NCBI GenBank assembly: GCA_900472625.1
Contig: UCIT01000036.1
Coordinates: 1-64,000, forward strand
DNA length: 64,000 nt
Origin: Hyphomicrobiales bacterium
GTDB lineage: Bacteria > Pseudomonadota > Alphaproteobacteria > Rhizobiales > Rhizobiaceae
Reading direction: 5' to 3'
Position 1 is the stretch's first letter, and every line of letters begins with the position of its first letter. Position numbers and translations under genes: made by a program. Below the pieces are notes generated by a model. It searched no databases and had not been told where the DNA came from. It saw nothing but the letters and a program-made list of their open reading frames with translations. Shown in pieces: positions 1 through 9,081 of the stretch.

Positions 1-62
1 CGCAAGGGACTTAAAATCCCTCGGCCTTGGCTGTGCGGGTTCGACCCCCGCCGCCCGCACCA
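1..62 (+). tRNA. tRNA-Leu (anticodon TAA), 3' part only
   Basis: The window opens inside a tRNA. The anticodon stem AGGGA/TCCCT encloses the loop CTTAAAA, which gives anticodon TAA and decodes UUA. A long variable arm follows, which is a class II (Leu/Ser/Tyr) trait. Then come a T arm with GTTCGAC flanked by GCGGG/CCCGC, the 3' acceptor strand, discriminator A59 and an encoded CCA at 60-62. The 5' half (acceptor strand, D arm) lies before base 1. Confidence 0.9.
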
Positions 63-250
63 GCTTCACGCTGATATGCAGGTAACACCAAGCATCGTCG
101 AGTAACGCGGATTGTCGCGCCAAGTCGCGGTGGCGTTGTCGACAATATCTCTTTCTTACAACGCCAGAATGTGTTTCTATGCGGCCGTCAGAAAAGCTGC
201 GGCTTTAGGGCGTGTATTTGTAAAGCTTGTCTTGTTGTGGGAGTAAGACG

Positions 251-388
251 ATGGTTTACGATTGGGATGGTGCCAGAACACGGCGCCTGAAACTGTTCAG
301 AACAGGCACTGCATTCTTGATTGCGCTGGCGGTACTTGGGGTGCCACTGGTGTTTTATACAGCCGGGTTCCATGGGATTTACGGCTGA
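251..388 (+). CDS. small single-pass membrane protein (45 aa), unknown function
   Basis: This short frame starts at an ATG preceded by a good ribosome site (GGGAG, about 8 bases upstream) and ends just before a strong terminator at 430-459. The product has a charged N-terminus (WDGARTRRLK) and then one hydrophobic helix at about residues 20-38 (FLIALAVLGVPLVFYTAG). This predicts a small inner-membrane protein with its N-terminus in the cytoplasm. I do not recognise a family. Support rests on the ribosome site, the clean helix and the following terminator, so it is probable rather than certain. Confidence 0.55.
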   Translation: MVYDWDGARTRRLKLFRTGTAFLIALAVLGVPLVFYTAGFHGIYG

Positions 389-429
389 AAGACCTGACCA
401 GACAAACGACGCAAGCTGATTTCATAAAC

Positions 430-459
430 AAAAAGGCGCGACAAGGGTCGCGCCTTTTT
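430..459. terminator. bidirectional intrinsic terminator
   Basis: A perfect 13-bp inverted repeat (AAAAAGGCGCGAC and its complement) encloses an AAGG loop, with T runs on both strands. It sits between the plus-strand small gene ending at 388 and the minus-strand wrbA gene ending at 478, so it can stop transcription from both sides. Confidence 0.85.
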
Positions 460-477
460 GTATTCTCGTGCAATGAC

Positions 478-1074
478 TTAGGCCAGCTTGGCAGCGAGCT
501 TGGCGACGTGAGCGCCCTGGAATTTAGCCGCGTCCAGCTCGACAGCCGAAGGCTGGCGCGAACCGTCGCCGTCGGTGATGGTCGAAGCGCCGTATGGCGA
601 GCCGCCCTTGATTTCGTCCACGCCCATCTGTCCCTGGAAAGCATAGGGAAGACCTGCAACGACCATGCCCTGGTGCAGGAAGGTCGGAATGAAGCCGAGG
701 ATGGTGGATTCCTGGCCGCCGTGCTGCGTGGCGGACGAGGTGAACACCGAGCCGACCTTGCCGACCAGCTTGCCGGCGAACCAGAGGCCGCCCGTCTGAT
801 CCCAGAAATTGCGCATCTGCGAGGCAACGGTGCCGAAGCGCGTGCCGGCGCCGACGATGATCGCGTCATAGTCCGCCAGTTCGTCCGGCGTGGCTACGGC
901 GGCAGCCTGATCGACCTTGAAGTGCGATGCCTTGGCAACCTCTTCCGGCACCAGTTCCGGCACGCGTTTGACGGTCACATCAGCGCCTGCCGACTTCGCA
1001 CCTTCGGCGACGGCATAGGCCATGGTCTCGATGTGGCCGTAAGACGAATAGTAAAGTACCAGAACCTTAGCCAT
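478..1074 (-). CDS. wrbA: NAD(P)H:quinone oxidoreductase, WrbA type
   Basis: WrbA is a tetrameric FMN flavoprotein that reduces quinones by two electrons in the cytoplasm and so avoids semiquinone radicals. The 198-residue product has the usual family length. It carries the flavodoxin-type FMN phosphate loop near residues 8-16 (YYSSYGHIE), the GAGTRFG turn at 75-81 and the SSATQHGGQE segment. I chose the ATG at 1074 because GAGGAAAC lies just upstream. The frame stays open to 1194 through a Pro/Ala/Lys-rich stretch (APTPAPAAPKKEE) that is not part of the flavodoxin fold; a longer form is possible but less likely. Confidence 0.93.
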   Translation of the reverse strand: MAKVLVLYYSSYGHIETMAYAVAEGAKSAGADVTVKRVPELVPEEVAKASHFKVDQAAAVATPDELADYDAIIVGAGTRFGTVASQMRNFWDQTGGLWFAGKLVGKVGSVFTSSATQHGGQESTILGFIPTFLHQGMVVAGLPYAFQGQMGVDEIKGGSPYGASTITDGDGSRQPSAVELDAAKFQGAHVAKLAAKLA

Positions 1075-1380
1075 TTTCGGAGTTTCCTCTTTTTTCGGTG
1101 CTGCGGGCGCCGGGGTTGGCGCGCCGATCAGAATCCGTTTGATGAATTCGCGTATCATGAAGACTGCCTCGCAACGCATCTTGCGTCCCGGCAATAGCTA
1201 TAGCACAGCACCTGATACGGCCAGCCATAGGCGAGGAAACGGACTGTTCAACGATTGCCATCCTTTTCGCGTTTGCATTCACTTTTTCGGAGCTTGGGCG
1301 AGCGGCGTGTCCCAAGACTTCCCGTTCGCCCTATTTGCTATAAGTTCGAACTGACACCAGCGAAGAGACAGAGACCTGCA

Positions 1381-2154
1381 ATGAACCAACAGATTGTGAC
1401 CGCGGCGATACTGGCAATCGGCGACGAGCTTCTTTCCGGCCGGACGAAGGACAAGAATATCGGCCACCTCGCCGACATGCTGCTTCTGGCCGGCATCGAT
1501 CTCAAAGAAGTGCGCATCGTCGCCGATGACGAGGAGGCGATCGTCGAGGCGCTGAATGCGCTGAGGACGAAGTATGATTATGTCTTCACCTCCGGCGGTA
1601 TCGGCCCCACTCATGACGACGTTACCGCGGATGCGGTCTCCAAGGCGTTCGGCGTCGCCTGCGCCCATGATGAAAAGGCGATGACCCTGCTCGCCGACAT
1701 GTACAAGCGCCGCGAACTTGAGTTCACCGAGGCGCGCCAGCGGATGGCGCGGATGCCTGTTGGCGCCACCCACATCCCCAATCCTGTTTCGACGGCACCA
1801 GGCTTCGTCATCGGCAATGTCTATGTGATGGCAGGCGTTCCGCAGGTGTTCCAGGCAATGGTCGATGCCGTCATTCCGACGCTGCGCACCGGCACGCCGG
1901 TTCTATCGGTTGCCGTCTCCTGCCCCTATGGCGAGGGCGACATCGGGACGCCGCTTGCGGCGATCCAGAAAGCCCATCCGGAGACCAGCATCGGTTCCTA
2001 TCCTCGCTATGTCGGACAGAAATTCTCGACGGAGATTGTCGTGCGCGGCCGCTCCCAAGCGGTGATCGAGGCGGCTGCCGCCGACGTCGAAGCGATGATC
2101 GACGGCATCAGACGCGAGCGCGCCGTCGGCGAAAATCATTCCGCGGAGGCCTAG
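1381..2154 (+). CDS. CinA-like molybdopterin-binding (MoCF) domain protein
   Basis: The 257-residue protein is a single MoaB/Mog-type domain like the N-terminal half of CinA. It has GDELLSG at residues 14-20 and the TSGGIGPTHDD loop at 70-80, which in this fold binds a nucleotide-like ligand. The C-terminal PncC deamidase domain of full CinA is absent, so nicotinamide-mononucleotide deamidase activity should not be assumed. Related single-domain proteins are annotated as competence/damage-inducible protein A; the MoCF domain is linked to ADP-ribose or FAD pyrophosphatase activity. The ATG at 1381 begins the conserved block; the frame is open further upstream without family similarity. Confidence 0.87.
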   Translation: MNQQIVTAAILAIGDELLSGRTKDKNIGHLADMLLLAGIDLKEVRIVADDEEAIVEALNALRTKYDYVFTSGGIGPTHDDVTADAVSKAFGVACAHDEKAMTLLADMYKRRELEFTEARQRMARMPVGATHIPNPVSTAPGFVIGNVYVMAGVPQVFQAMVDAVIPTLRTGTPVLSVAVSCPYGEGDIGTPLAAIQKAHPETSIGSYPRYVGQKFSTEIVVRGRSQAVIEAAAADVEAMIDGIRRERAVGENHSAEA

Positions 2155-2247
2155 GGCGATCGGCGGGATGACATAGGTCAAGGAAACAAACCCCGGCCAA
2201 GCGCATTGATATCAAACGGACTATTTTATCCGTGCAGGGAGATACAG

Positions 2248-3090
2248 ATGTCTTACAAAACCATTCTTGCCATTCTCGATACTGCCGACAATTGCGCCGC
2301 TGTCGCCGACTTCGCCTTCGCGATCGCGGCTGAGAACAATGCCCATGTCATCGGGCTTCACGCCGAGACGATCTCGGTGGTGCCCCTCGTCGCGCCGATG
2401 GAGATCCCAGATCCGGTCGCCGTGCAGGCACTGCAGGACATGGCGCACGCGGAGACGGTCGAGGTCGAGCGCATCGTGCGGCTGAAAGCCGAGGCTGCGG
2501 GCGTTTCCTTCGAATGGCGCAGCTTCTCGTCGTCCGCCGGATACGGTTCGGCGCCGCTGATCGAAAGCGCCCGCAGCAGCGATCTCTTGATTGCATCGCA
2601 GGCCGACCCGGCAAAGCCTTCCGACAGCCATGTCGATGTCGATACCTTCCTGCTCGACAGCGGTCGTCCCGTATTGATGATCCCGTTCGTCATCCGCCAG
2701 CCGAAACCGATCAAGCGCGTGCTGATCGCCTGGAACGGATCGAAGGAAGCCGCGCGGGCCACGTTCGACGCCATGCCGTTTCTGAAGGCGGCGGATGCGG
2801 TGGAGGTGTTCTCCGTCGATCCTGTCGAGAACACGCCGCAATCGGCAGCAGTAGCGGGCGCCGATATCGCCGCGACGCTTGCGCGGCACGGAGTGAATGT
2901 CACGCTCGCCACGGCAACGACAACGGACAAGAACATTCCCGCCGTGATCGAGAACCGTCTATCCGACAGCAGCATCGACCTGCTGGTGATGGGGGCCTAC
3001 ACGCATTCGCGCCTGTGGCAGATGATCTTCGGCGGCACGACGAAGACGCTGCTGCATTCGATGACGGCCATGACCCTGCTTTCGAGATAG
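2248..3090 (+). CDS. universal stress protein with two tandem Usp domains
   Basis: The 280-residue protein holds two UspA-like alpha/beta domains. The first starts with YKTILAILD at residues 3-11 and the second with IKRVLIAWNGS near residue 155. The second domain ends with GAYTHSRLWQMIFGGTT, the ATP-contact signature of nucleotide-binding Usp proteins. Such tandem proteins are cytoplasmic and accumulate under starvation or oxidative stress. CAGGGAGATACAG upstream of the ATG is a good ribosome site. Neighbouring genes are unrelated, and no regulator binding site is apparent. Confidence 0.9.
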   Translation: MSYKTILAILDTADNCAAVADFAFAIAAENNAHVIGLHAETISVVPLVAPMEIPDPVAVQALQDMAHAETVEVERIVRLKAEAAGVSFEWRSFSSSAGYGSAPLIESARSSDLLIASQADPAKPSDSHVDVDTFLLDSGRPVLMIPFVIRQPKPIKRVLIAWNGSKEAARATFDAMPFLKAADAVEVFSVDPVENTPQSAAVAGADIAATLARHGVNVTLATATTTDKNIPAVIENRLSDSSIDLLVMGAYTHSRLWQMIFGGTTKTLLHSMTAMTLLSR

Positions 3091-3303
3091 CGAGAGAACG
3101 GACATGGCCGCGGGAAGGCCCGACAAGACGGGGCTTGCGTTTTGCGGCAAGATTCCGCTAATTGCCACGACCGACGACGAGCTCCGGCTTCGGTCCTTCC
3201 ATCGCGCAGTCTCGGCTGCGCGATTTGCGTTTGACCCGATGAACGGAAGCGCGTCCGGCCGCCGGAAGCCGGCGTGTCTTCATTCATGCCTCGGAGCGAG
3301 AAA

Positions 3304-3801
3304 ATGTCCCTTCCCGATAAAGCCTTTCCCGTTTCCTGGGATCAGTTCCACCGTGATGCCCGCGCGCTCGCTTGGCGTCTTGCCGGCCTCAATCGCGACT
3401 TCAAGGCGATCGTCTGCATCACCCGCGGTGGGCTGGTGCCTGCCGCGATCATCTCGCGCGAACTGAACATCCGCCTGATCGAAACCGTCTGCGTGGCGTC
3501 CTATCACGACTACGTCAACCAGGGTGAGATGCTGCTGCTCAAGGGCATCGCTTCCGAACTGCTTGTCGACGGCGGTGAGAGCGTGCTTGTGGTCGACGAT
3601 CTGACCGATACCGGCAAGACCGCATCGGAAGTCCGGACGCTGCTGCCGAAGGCGCATTTCGCCTGCGTCTACGCAAAACCGCAGGGTGTGCCGACCATCG
3701 ATACCTTTGTGACCGAGGTGAGCCAGGATACCTGGATCTACTTCCCATGGGATATGGGATTCAGCTATCAGGAGCCGATCGCCAAGACCAGCAAAGGCTG
3801 A
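3304..3801 (+). CDS. gpt: xanthine-guanine phosphoribosyltransferase
   Basis: This salvage enzyme joins xanthine or guanine to PRPP to make XMP or GMP. The 165-residue product contains the PRPP-binding loop VLVVDDLTDTGKT at residues 95-107 and an N-terminal CITRGGLVPA segment typical of type I phosphoribosyltransferases. The start at 3304 is chosen because GGAGCGAG precedes it and because it gives the usual family length; an in-frame ATG at 3274 would add ten atypical residues. It appears to be a single-gene unit with about 210 bp of spacer on each side. Confidence 0.9.
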   Translation: MSLPDKAFPVSWDQFHRDARALAWRLAGLNRDFKAIVCITRGGLVPAAIISRELNIRLIETVCVASYHDYVNQGEMLLLKGIASELLVDGGESVLVVDDLTDTGKTASEVRTLLPKAHFACVYAKPQGVPTIDTFVTEVSQDTWIYFPWDMGFSYQEPIAKTSKG

Positions 3802-3990
3802 TTTTCCAGTCTGGTAACAGATTGACGATTGAAGCAACTTTAAATTGTTCCAGTCTTTGTTTACTAACATCCTGAAATTCGCTGTCAGACCCTCGCCGTC
3901 CGCCGTATTATCGACGCGACATCAGGCGGCAAGGGCGCGGCGTGATTGTTGGGTCACTAGGGCGGTCGCACGAGCGACACTGGAACGAAG

Positions 3991-4578
3991 ATGCAGCGTT
4001 GGCGGTTCATCGGCTTGATCGCAGCTTTCGGGCTGTGCTTGAACACGCATCCCCGTGCCGCTTCCGCGGAACCCGCCTATATGTCCGTCGTTCGGGAGTA
4101 TGTCGAGAAGCTGGTGAGGCCGATGGTCTACAAGCCGATCGTGCGCTCCGCGATCAAAGCGCAGAACGCCAAGTTCGGCGATGTCAGCAGCTCCGATATC
4201 CAGGTACTGGACAATACCTACCGCACCGAGATCAAGACCGGGCAATGGCAGATGGTGTCGCGGCTGCTCAACAGCCCGGTGTCGCGATACCTCAAATCCA
4301 AGCAGAATGATTCGCAAGGAACGATTGTGGAAATTTTTGTGACGGATCGAAATGGCCTCAACGTCGGCCAGAGCGTCGCGACCTACGACTACTGGCAGGG
4401 GGACGAAAGCAAGTTCCTGAAGACGTTTGGTAGAGACTCTGACGACATCTTCATCGACCGTGCGGAACGCGACGATGCCACGCAACTGCTGGAAACGCAG
4501 GCAAGTTTCGTCATTCGGGATGAAGGCGGCAATGCCATCGGTACCGCCACGGTCACCATCGCCATCGATGCGCTCTAG
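3991..4578 (+). CDS. secreted protein with a PDC/Cache-like sensor fold, unknown function
   Basis: The 195-residue product begins with a signal peptide (hydrophobic residues 6-18, likely cleavage after ASA at about 26), so it should be periplasmic. The body has an N-terminal helical part and then a segment reading VTDRNGLNVGQS followed by YDYWQGDE. This pattern resembles the PDC/Cache domains that sense small ligands at the front of chemoreceptors and histidine kinases. There is no transmembrane anchor or output domain, so it could be a free-standing ligand-binding protein. The family assignment is by motif reading only, and no partner receptor is nearby. Confidence 0.6.
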   Translation: MQRWRFIGLIAAFGLCLNTHPRAASAEPAYMSVVREYVEKLVRPMVYKPIVRSAIKAQNAKFGDVSSSDIQVLDNTYRTEIKTGQWQMVSRLLNSPVSRYLKSKQNDSQGTIVEIFVTDRNGLNVGQSVATYDYWQGDESKFLKTFGRDSDDIFIDRAERDDATQLLETQASFVIRDEGGNAIGTATVTIAIDAL

Positions 4579-4746
4579 GGCGAATCCGGCTCAACGAATC
4601 GCAAGGCTCATTTGGCCCTGAAATGCCACCACGAAATCGACCATAGCCGGTATTTTTATCTCGTTTTGGCATCCCTCTTTCGCTTTCGGCGGCAAGCCAT
4701 TGAAAAGCTTGCCCTACTGACTTTTCCCCAGTCTCCACAGGGCGAT

Positions 4747-4762
4747 CCACAATATCTTGTGG
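4747..4762. promoter_or_regulatory. NrdR-box-like site 1 (distal)
   Basis: The 16-mer CCACAATATCTTGTGG matches 14 of 16 positions of the NrdR box pattern acaCwAtATmTwGTGt as I recall it. It is nearly palindromic. It lies about 424 bp before the nrdJ start codon and is the best match of the three sites, but it is far from the gene. Confidence 0.5.
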
Positions 4763-4991
4763 TGAACACTTCGTTAAGAACCAGCCCTTGACGGAATCGC
4801 CTGTTTTCACGTTAATGGATTTCGATGTTGCGGCGGCAACTGAACCGGGCGTAACGAGGCCGGTTCTCACTGAAAATCGAGCATGGAATCACGGCTTTGG
4901 ACCTATGAGGGGTCGGTCGTCGTGACGAGTTCCTGCGCGGCTTTTTCCGCCTTTAAAAAGCAACATTGGGGCTGGCGAGAAAAGGCTGTTA

Positions 4992-5007
4992 ACACTATAT
5001 TTAGTCG
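4992..5007. promoter_or_regulatory. NrdR-box-like site 2 (proximal)
   Basis: ACACTATATTTAGTCG matches about 13 of 16 positions of the NrdR box pattern. Its core could double as a promoter -10 element. The centre lies 31 bp from the third site, the three-helical-turn spacing usual for paired NrdR boxes. Confidence 0.6.
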
Positions 5008-5022
5008 TTGCAGCCAACATCA

Positions 5023-5038
5023 CCACAAGATACAGGAT
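5023..5038. promoter_or_regulatory. NrdR-box-like site 3 (degenerate partner of site 2)
   Basis: CCACAAGATACAGGAT matches about 12 of 16 positions, with a weak right half. The argument for it is its phasing: its centre is exactly 31 bp from that of site 2. Confidence 0.4.
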
Positions 5039-5170
5039 GATCACCTCCGGATGACACTCCTGTGACGATACGGAAACGAAAACTGGCTGCGCTCTTCCCG
5101 GCGCCGCCGGACGTGGAAACTTGCGCCTTGGTCAACGGGGACGGGGCGCGCGAGCTAAAGGTTTAGGCAC

Positions 5171-8100
5171 ATGCGCATAGAACGCCGATTTACGAAGGCA
5201 GATCAGGGCGCTTACGCGGCTATCGAATTCCGCAAGGCAACCAGCGAGATCAAGAACCCGGATGGGTCGATCGTATTTCGCCTCGAGAACATCGACGTTC
5301 CCGCGCAGTTTTCGCAGGTTGCCGCCGACATTCTGGCACAGAAATATTTCCGCAAGGCTGGCGTCCCTACCCGTCTCAAGAAGGTCGAGGAAAATGACGT
5401 TCCTTCCTTCCTGTGGCGTTCGGTTGCCGACGAGGCCGCGCTGAAGGACCTGCCGAAGGATCAGCAGTACGGTTCCGAAACCGATGCACGCCAGGTCTTC
5501 GACCGTCTTGCCGGCACCTGGACCTACTGGGGCTGGAAGGGCGGCTATTTCACGTCCGAAGAAGACGCCTCCGCATTCCGCGACGAACTTGCCTACATGC
5601 TGGCCACGCAGCGCGTCGCCCCGAACTCGCCGCAGTGGTTCAACACCGGCATGCACTGGGCCTACGGCATCGACGGCCCCGGCCAGGGTCACTTCTATGT
5701 CGACCCCTTCACCGGCAAGCTGACCAAGTCGAAGTCGGCCTACGAACATCCACAGCCACATGCCTGCTTCATCCAGTCCGTCGAAGACGACCTCGTCAAC
5801 GAAGGCGGCATCATGGACCTGTGGGTTCGCGAGGCGCGCCTATTCAAGTACGGCTCCGGCACCGGCTCGAACTTCTCGTATCTTCGCGGCGAAGGTGAAA
5901 AGCTTTCCGGCGGTGGCCGTTCTTCCGGCCTGATGAGCTTCCTGAAGATCGGCGACCGGGCTGCCGGCGCCATCAAGTCTGGCGGCACGACCCGCCGCGC
6001 GGCGAAGATGGTCGTGGTCGATATCGATCACCCCGATATCGAGGAATACATCAACTGGAAGGTCAAGGAAGAGCAGAAGGTCGCGGCTCTGGTGACCGGC
6101 TCGAAGATCGTCAATCGCCATCTGAAGGCGATCATGAAGGCCTGCGTCAATTGCGAAGGCGATAATGACGATTGCTACGATCCGAACAAGAACCCTGCCC
6201 TGAAGCGCGAAGTGCGCGCTGCCAAGAAGGACCAAGTTCCGGAAAATTATATCGGCCGCGTCATCCAGTTCGCCCGCCAGGGCTACAAGGATCTGCAGTT
6301 CAAGACCTACGACACCGACTGGGATTCGGAAGCCTATCTCACGGTCTCCGGCCAGAACTCCAACAACTCGGTCTCGATCAAGGACGACTTCCTGCGCGCT
6401 GTCGAAAACGATGGCGACTGGAACCTGACCGCCCGCAAGGACGGCAAGGTCATGAAGACGCTGAAGGCACGCGACCTGTGGGAATCGATCTCCTACGCCG
6501 CATGGGCATCGGCCGATCCGGGCCTGCACTTCAACACGACGATGAATGACTGGCACACCAGCCCGGCAGAAGGCCCGATCCGCGCCTCCAACCCCTGCTC
6601 GGAATACATGTTCCTCGACGACACGGCCTGCAACCTTGCCTCGCTGAACCTGCTGCAGTTCAAGGATGCCGCCACCAAGCGCATCGACATCACCGACTAC
6701 GAACACGCCGTTCGCCTGTGGACGGTGGTTCTCGAAGTCTCGGTGATGATGGCGCAGTTCCCGTCGAAGCAGATTGCCGAGCGCTCTTACGAATACCGCA
6801 CGATCGGTCTCGGCTACGCCAACATCGGCGGCCTGCTAATGTCGTCGGGCATTCCCTATGACAGCGACGACGCCCGCGCCATCGCAGGCTCGCTGACCGC
6901 GATCATGACCGGCATCTCCTACGCCACGTCGGCGGAAATCTCCTCCGAGCTCGGCCCCTTCCCGATGTTCAAGCAGAACCGCGAAGCGATGCTGCGGGTT
7001 ATCCGCAACCATCGCCGCGCTGCCTATGGCGAGACCACGGGCTATGAAGGCCTGTCGATCAACCCGGTGGCGCTGATCCATTCGGAAAACCCGGACCAGG
7101 ATCTCGCAGCGCATGCCAAGAGCGCCTGGGACAAGGCGCTGGAACTCGGCGAGAAGCACGGCTACCGCAACGCGCAGGCAACCGTCATCGCGCCGACCGG
7201 CACGATCGGTCTCGTCATGGATTGCGACACGACCGGCATCGAGCCTGACTTCGCGCTGGTCAAGTTCAAGAAGCTCGCCGGTGGCGGCTACTTCAAGATC
7301 ATCAACCGCGCCGTTCCGGAAGCCATGCGCACGCTCGGCTACTCGGAAAGCCAGATTGCCGAGATCGAAGCCTACGCTGTCGGCCATGGCAACCTGAACC
7401 AGGCACCGGCCGTCAACCCCGGCTCGCTGAAGGCCAAGGGCTTCACGGATGAGAAGATCGAGGCGCTGAACGGCGCGTTGAAGCAGGCGTTCGACATCAA
7501 GTTCGTGTTCAACCAGTGGACGCTCGGCGCCGACTTCCTGAAGACGACGCTGAAGGTTTCGGACGAGCAGCTCGGCGACATGAGCTTCAACCTGCTCGAA
7601 CACCTCGGCTTCTCCAAGAAGGATATCGAGGCTGCCAACGTGCACGTTTGCGGCGCGATGACGCTGGAAGGCGCACCGTTCCTGAAGAACGAGCACCTCG
7701 CCGTGTTCGATTGCGCCAACCCATGTGGCAAGATCGGCAAGCGTTATCTCTCGGTCGACAGCCACATCCGCATGATGGCGGCTGCCCAGCCGTTCATCTC
7801 GGGTGCGATCTCCAAGACGATCAACATGCCGAACGATGCGACGGTCGACGATTGCAAGAGCGCCTACATGCTTTCCTGGAAGCTCGGCCTCAAGGCAAAC
7901 GCGCTCTATCGCGACGGCTCCAAGCTGTCGCAGCCGCTGAACGCCTCGCTGATCGAAGACGAGAATGATGAGGATGCGCTGGACGATCTGCTGCAGCAGC
8001 CGGTCGCCGCCCAGGCCGTCACTATCACCGAGAAGATCATCGAGCGTGTGGTCGAACGCGTCACCCGCGAACGCGAAAAGCTGCCGAACCGCCGCCAGGG

Positions 8101-8992
8101 CTACACCCAGAAGGCTGCCGTCGGCGGACACAAGGTGTACCTGCGCACCGGCGAATTCGGCGATGGCCGTATCGGCGAAATCTTCATCGACATGCACAAG
8201 GAAGGCGCTGCGTTCCGTGCGATGATGAACAACTTCGCCATCGCGATTTCACTCGGCCTGCAGTATGGCGTGCCGCTCGAGGAATATGTGGAGGCCTTCA
8301 CTTTCACCAAGTTCGAACCGGCCGGCATGGTCATCGGCAACGACGCGATCAAGAACGCCACGTCGATCCTCGACTACGTGTTCCGCGAACTCGCCGTCTC
8401 CTACCTCGGCCGCCACGATCTGGCGCATGTCGATACGTCGGACTTCTCGCAGACGGCGCTCGGCAAGGGCATCCAGGAAGGCAAGACCAACCTCGTTTCC
8501 ACCGGCTGGACGCGCGGCTACAAGCCGACACTGGTCTCCGACAACGAACGCCAGGCCTCCGGCGAGCCGAAGGGCTCGGCAACCGCTGCCCCGGCACGTG
8601 CTTCGTCAGGCGCAACGGTCACCTCGTTCGCAGGCGCTGCCGCCCGCAAGATCGAACCGACCGTCGCGATCTCGACCTCCGAAATCGTGTCCTTCAAGCG
8701 CGAATACGAAGAGCGCGCCAAGGAACTTGCGGAAGAGATTGCCGAGGAAGTGATCGAGGAGATCGCCAGCGAGGGCCAGCAGCAGGCAACGGCGCTGTTC
8801 TCCGACAAGGCCGCGGCGGATGCCGCATCGGCCAAGACGGAGGCCAAGAAGCTCGAAACCGAACGTCGGGCACGCTCGATCATGCAGGGCTATACCGGCA
8901 ATATTTGCTCGGAGTGCCAGAACTTCACGATGGTGCGCAACGGCACCTGCGAGAAGTGCGACACATGCGGCGCGACGAGCGGTTGCAGCTGA
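5171..8992 (+). CDS. nrdJ: adenosylcobalamin-dependent (class II) ribonucleoside-diphosphate reductase
   Basis: NrdJ converts ribonucleotides to deoxyribonucleotides using a thiyl radical made from adenosylcobalamin, with or without oxygen. The 1273-residue product has the length seen in rhizobia. Visible landmarks are the HACFIQS cysteine near residue 198, the NPCSE motif near 475, followed by TACNLASLNL with the presumed radical cysteine, and a C-terminal four-cysteine ribbon (CSEC...CEKCDTC, about 1250-1270) that probably re-reduces the active site. A long acidic helical linker (about 1175-1215) precedes the ribbon. No class I genes (nrdAB) are in the window. NrdR-like boxes upstream suggest control by dNTP level. 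A terminator follows at 9025. Confidence 0.96.
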   Translation: MRIERRFTKADQGAYAAIEFRKATSEIKNPDGSIVFRLENIDVPAQFSQVAADILAQKYFRKAGVPTRLKKVEENDVPSFLWRSVADEAALKDLPKDQQYGSETDARQVFDRLAGTWTYWGWKGGYFTSEEDASAFRDELAYMLATQRVAPNSPQWFNTGMHWAYGIDGPGQGHFYVDPFTGKLTKSKSAYEHPQPHACFIQSVEDDLVNEGGIMDLWVREARLFKYGSGTGSNFSYLRGEGEKLSGGGRSSGLMSFLKIGDRAAGAIKSGGTTRRAAKMVVVDIDHPDIEEYINWKVKEEQKVAALVTGSKIVNRHLKAIMKACVNCEGDNDDCYDPNKNPALKREVRAAKKDQVPENYIGRVIQFARQGYKDLQFKTYDTDWDSEAYLTVSGQNSNNSVSIKDDFLRAVENDGDWNLTARKDGKVMKTLKARDLWESISYAAWASADPGLHFNTTMNDWHTSPAEGPIRASNPCSEYMFLDDTACNLASLNLLQFKDAATKRIDITDYEHAVRLWTVVLEVSVMMAQFPSKQIAERSYEYRTIGLGYANIGGLLMSSGIPYDSDDARAIAGSLTAIMTGISYATSAEISSELGPFPMFKQNREAMLRVIRNHRRAAYGETTGYEGLSINPVALIHSENPDQDLAAHAKSAWDKALELGEKHGYRNAQATVIAPTGTIGLVMDCDTTGIEPDFALVKFKKLAGGGYFKIINRAVPEAMRTLGYSESQIAEIEAYAVGHGNLNQAPAVNPGSLKAKGFTDEKIEALNGALKQAFDIKFVFNQWTLGADFLKTTLKVSDEQLGDMSFNLLEHLGFSKKDIEAANVHVCGAMTLEGAPFLKNEHLAVFDCANPCGKIGKRYLSVDSHIRMMAAAQPFISGAISKTINMPNDATVDDCKSAYMLSWKLGLKANALYRDGSKLSQPLNASLIEDENDEDALDDLLQQPVAAQAVTITEKIIERVVERVTREREKLPNRRQGYTQKAAVGGHKVYLRTGEFGDGRIGEIFIDMHKEGAAFRAMMNNFAIAISLGLQYGVPLEEYVEAFTFTKFEPAGMVIGNDAIKNATSILDYVFRELAVSYLGRHDLAHVDTSDFSQTALGKGIQEGKTNLVSTGWTRGYKPTLVSDNERQASGEPKGSATAAPARASSGATVTSFAGAAARKIEPTVAISTSEIVSFKREYEERAKELAEEIAEEVIEEIASEGQQQATALFSDKAAADAASAKTEAKKLETERRARSIMQGYTGNICSECQNFTMVRNGTCEKCDTCGATSGCS

Positions 8993-9024
8993 TCGATGGC
9001 TATTGTAGCCTAATCGTCATATAA

Positions 9025-9056
9025 AAGGCCGCCCGCTCGAAAGAGCAGGCGGCCTT
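9025..9056 (+). terminator. intrinsic terminator after nrdJ
   Basis: The hairpin AAGGCCGCCCGCTC / GAGCAGGCGGCCTT has a GAAA loop and one mismatch. It lies 33 bp after the nrdJ stop codon. The U tract is weak on both strands, so it may serve both nrdJ and the convergent BON gene. Confidence 0.7.
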
Positions 9057-9081
9057 CGTCATTTCAGGCTTGTCGCCGCCA

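Larger units (their letters stand above)
4579..5170 (+). other. 592-bp nrdJ leader region
   Basis: There is no convincing gene in this stretch. It holds three NrdR-box-like sites (listed separately) and AT-richer sequence around 4960-5010 where a promoter could lie; TATATT at 4997-5002 inside the second box is a possible -10 element. I looked for a cobalamin riboswitch because nrdJ needs B12, but found no B12-box-like segment. Confidence 0.6.

Noticed and set aside
4579..5170. Cobalamin riboswitch before nrdJ
   Set aside because: I looked for the B12-box and the associated conserved stems and found nothing convincing.
6836..8197. A 453-codon frame antisense to nrdJ
   Set aside because: It lies wholly within nrdJ and shows no recognisable domain.
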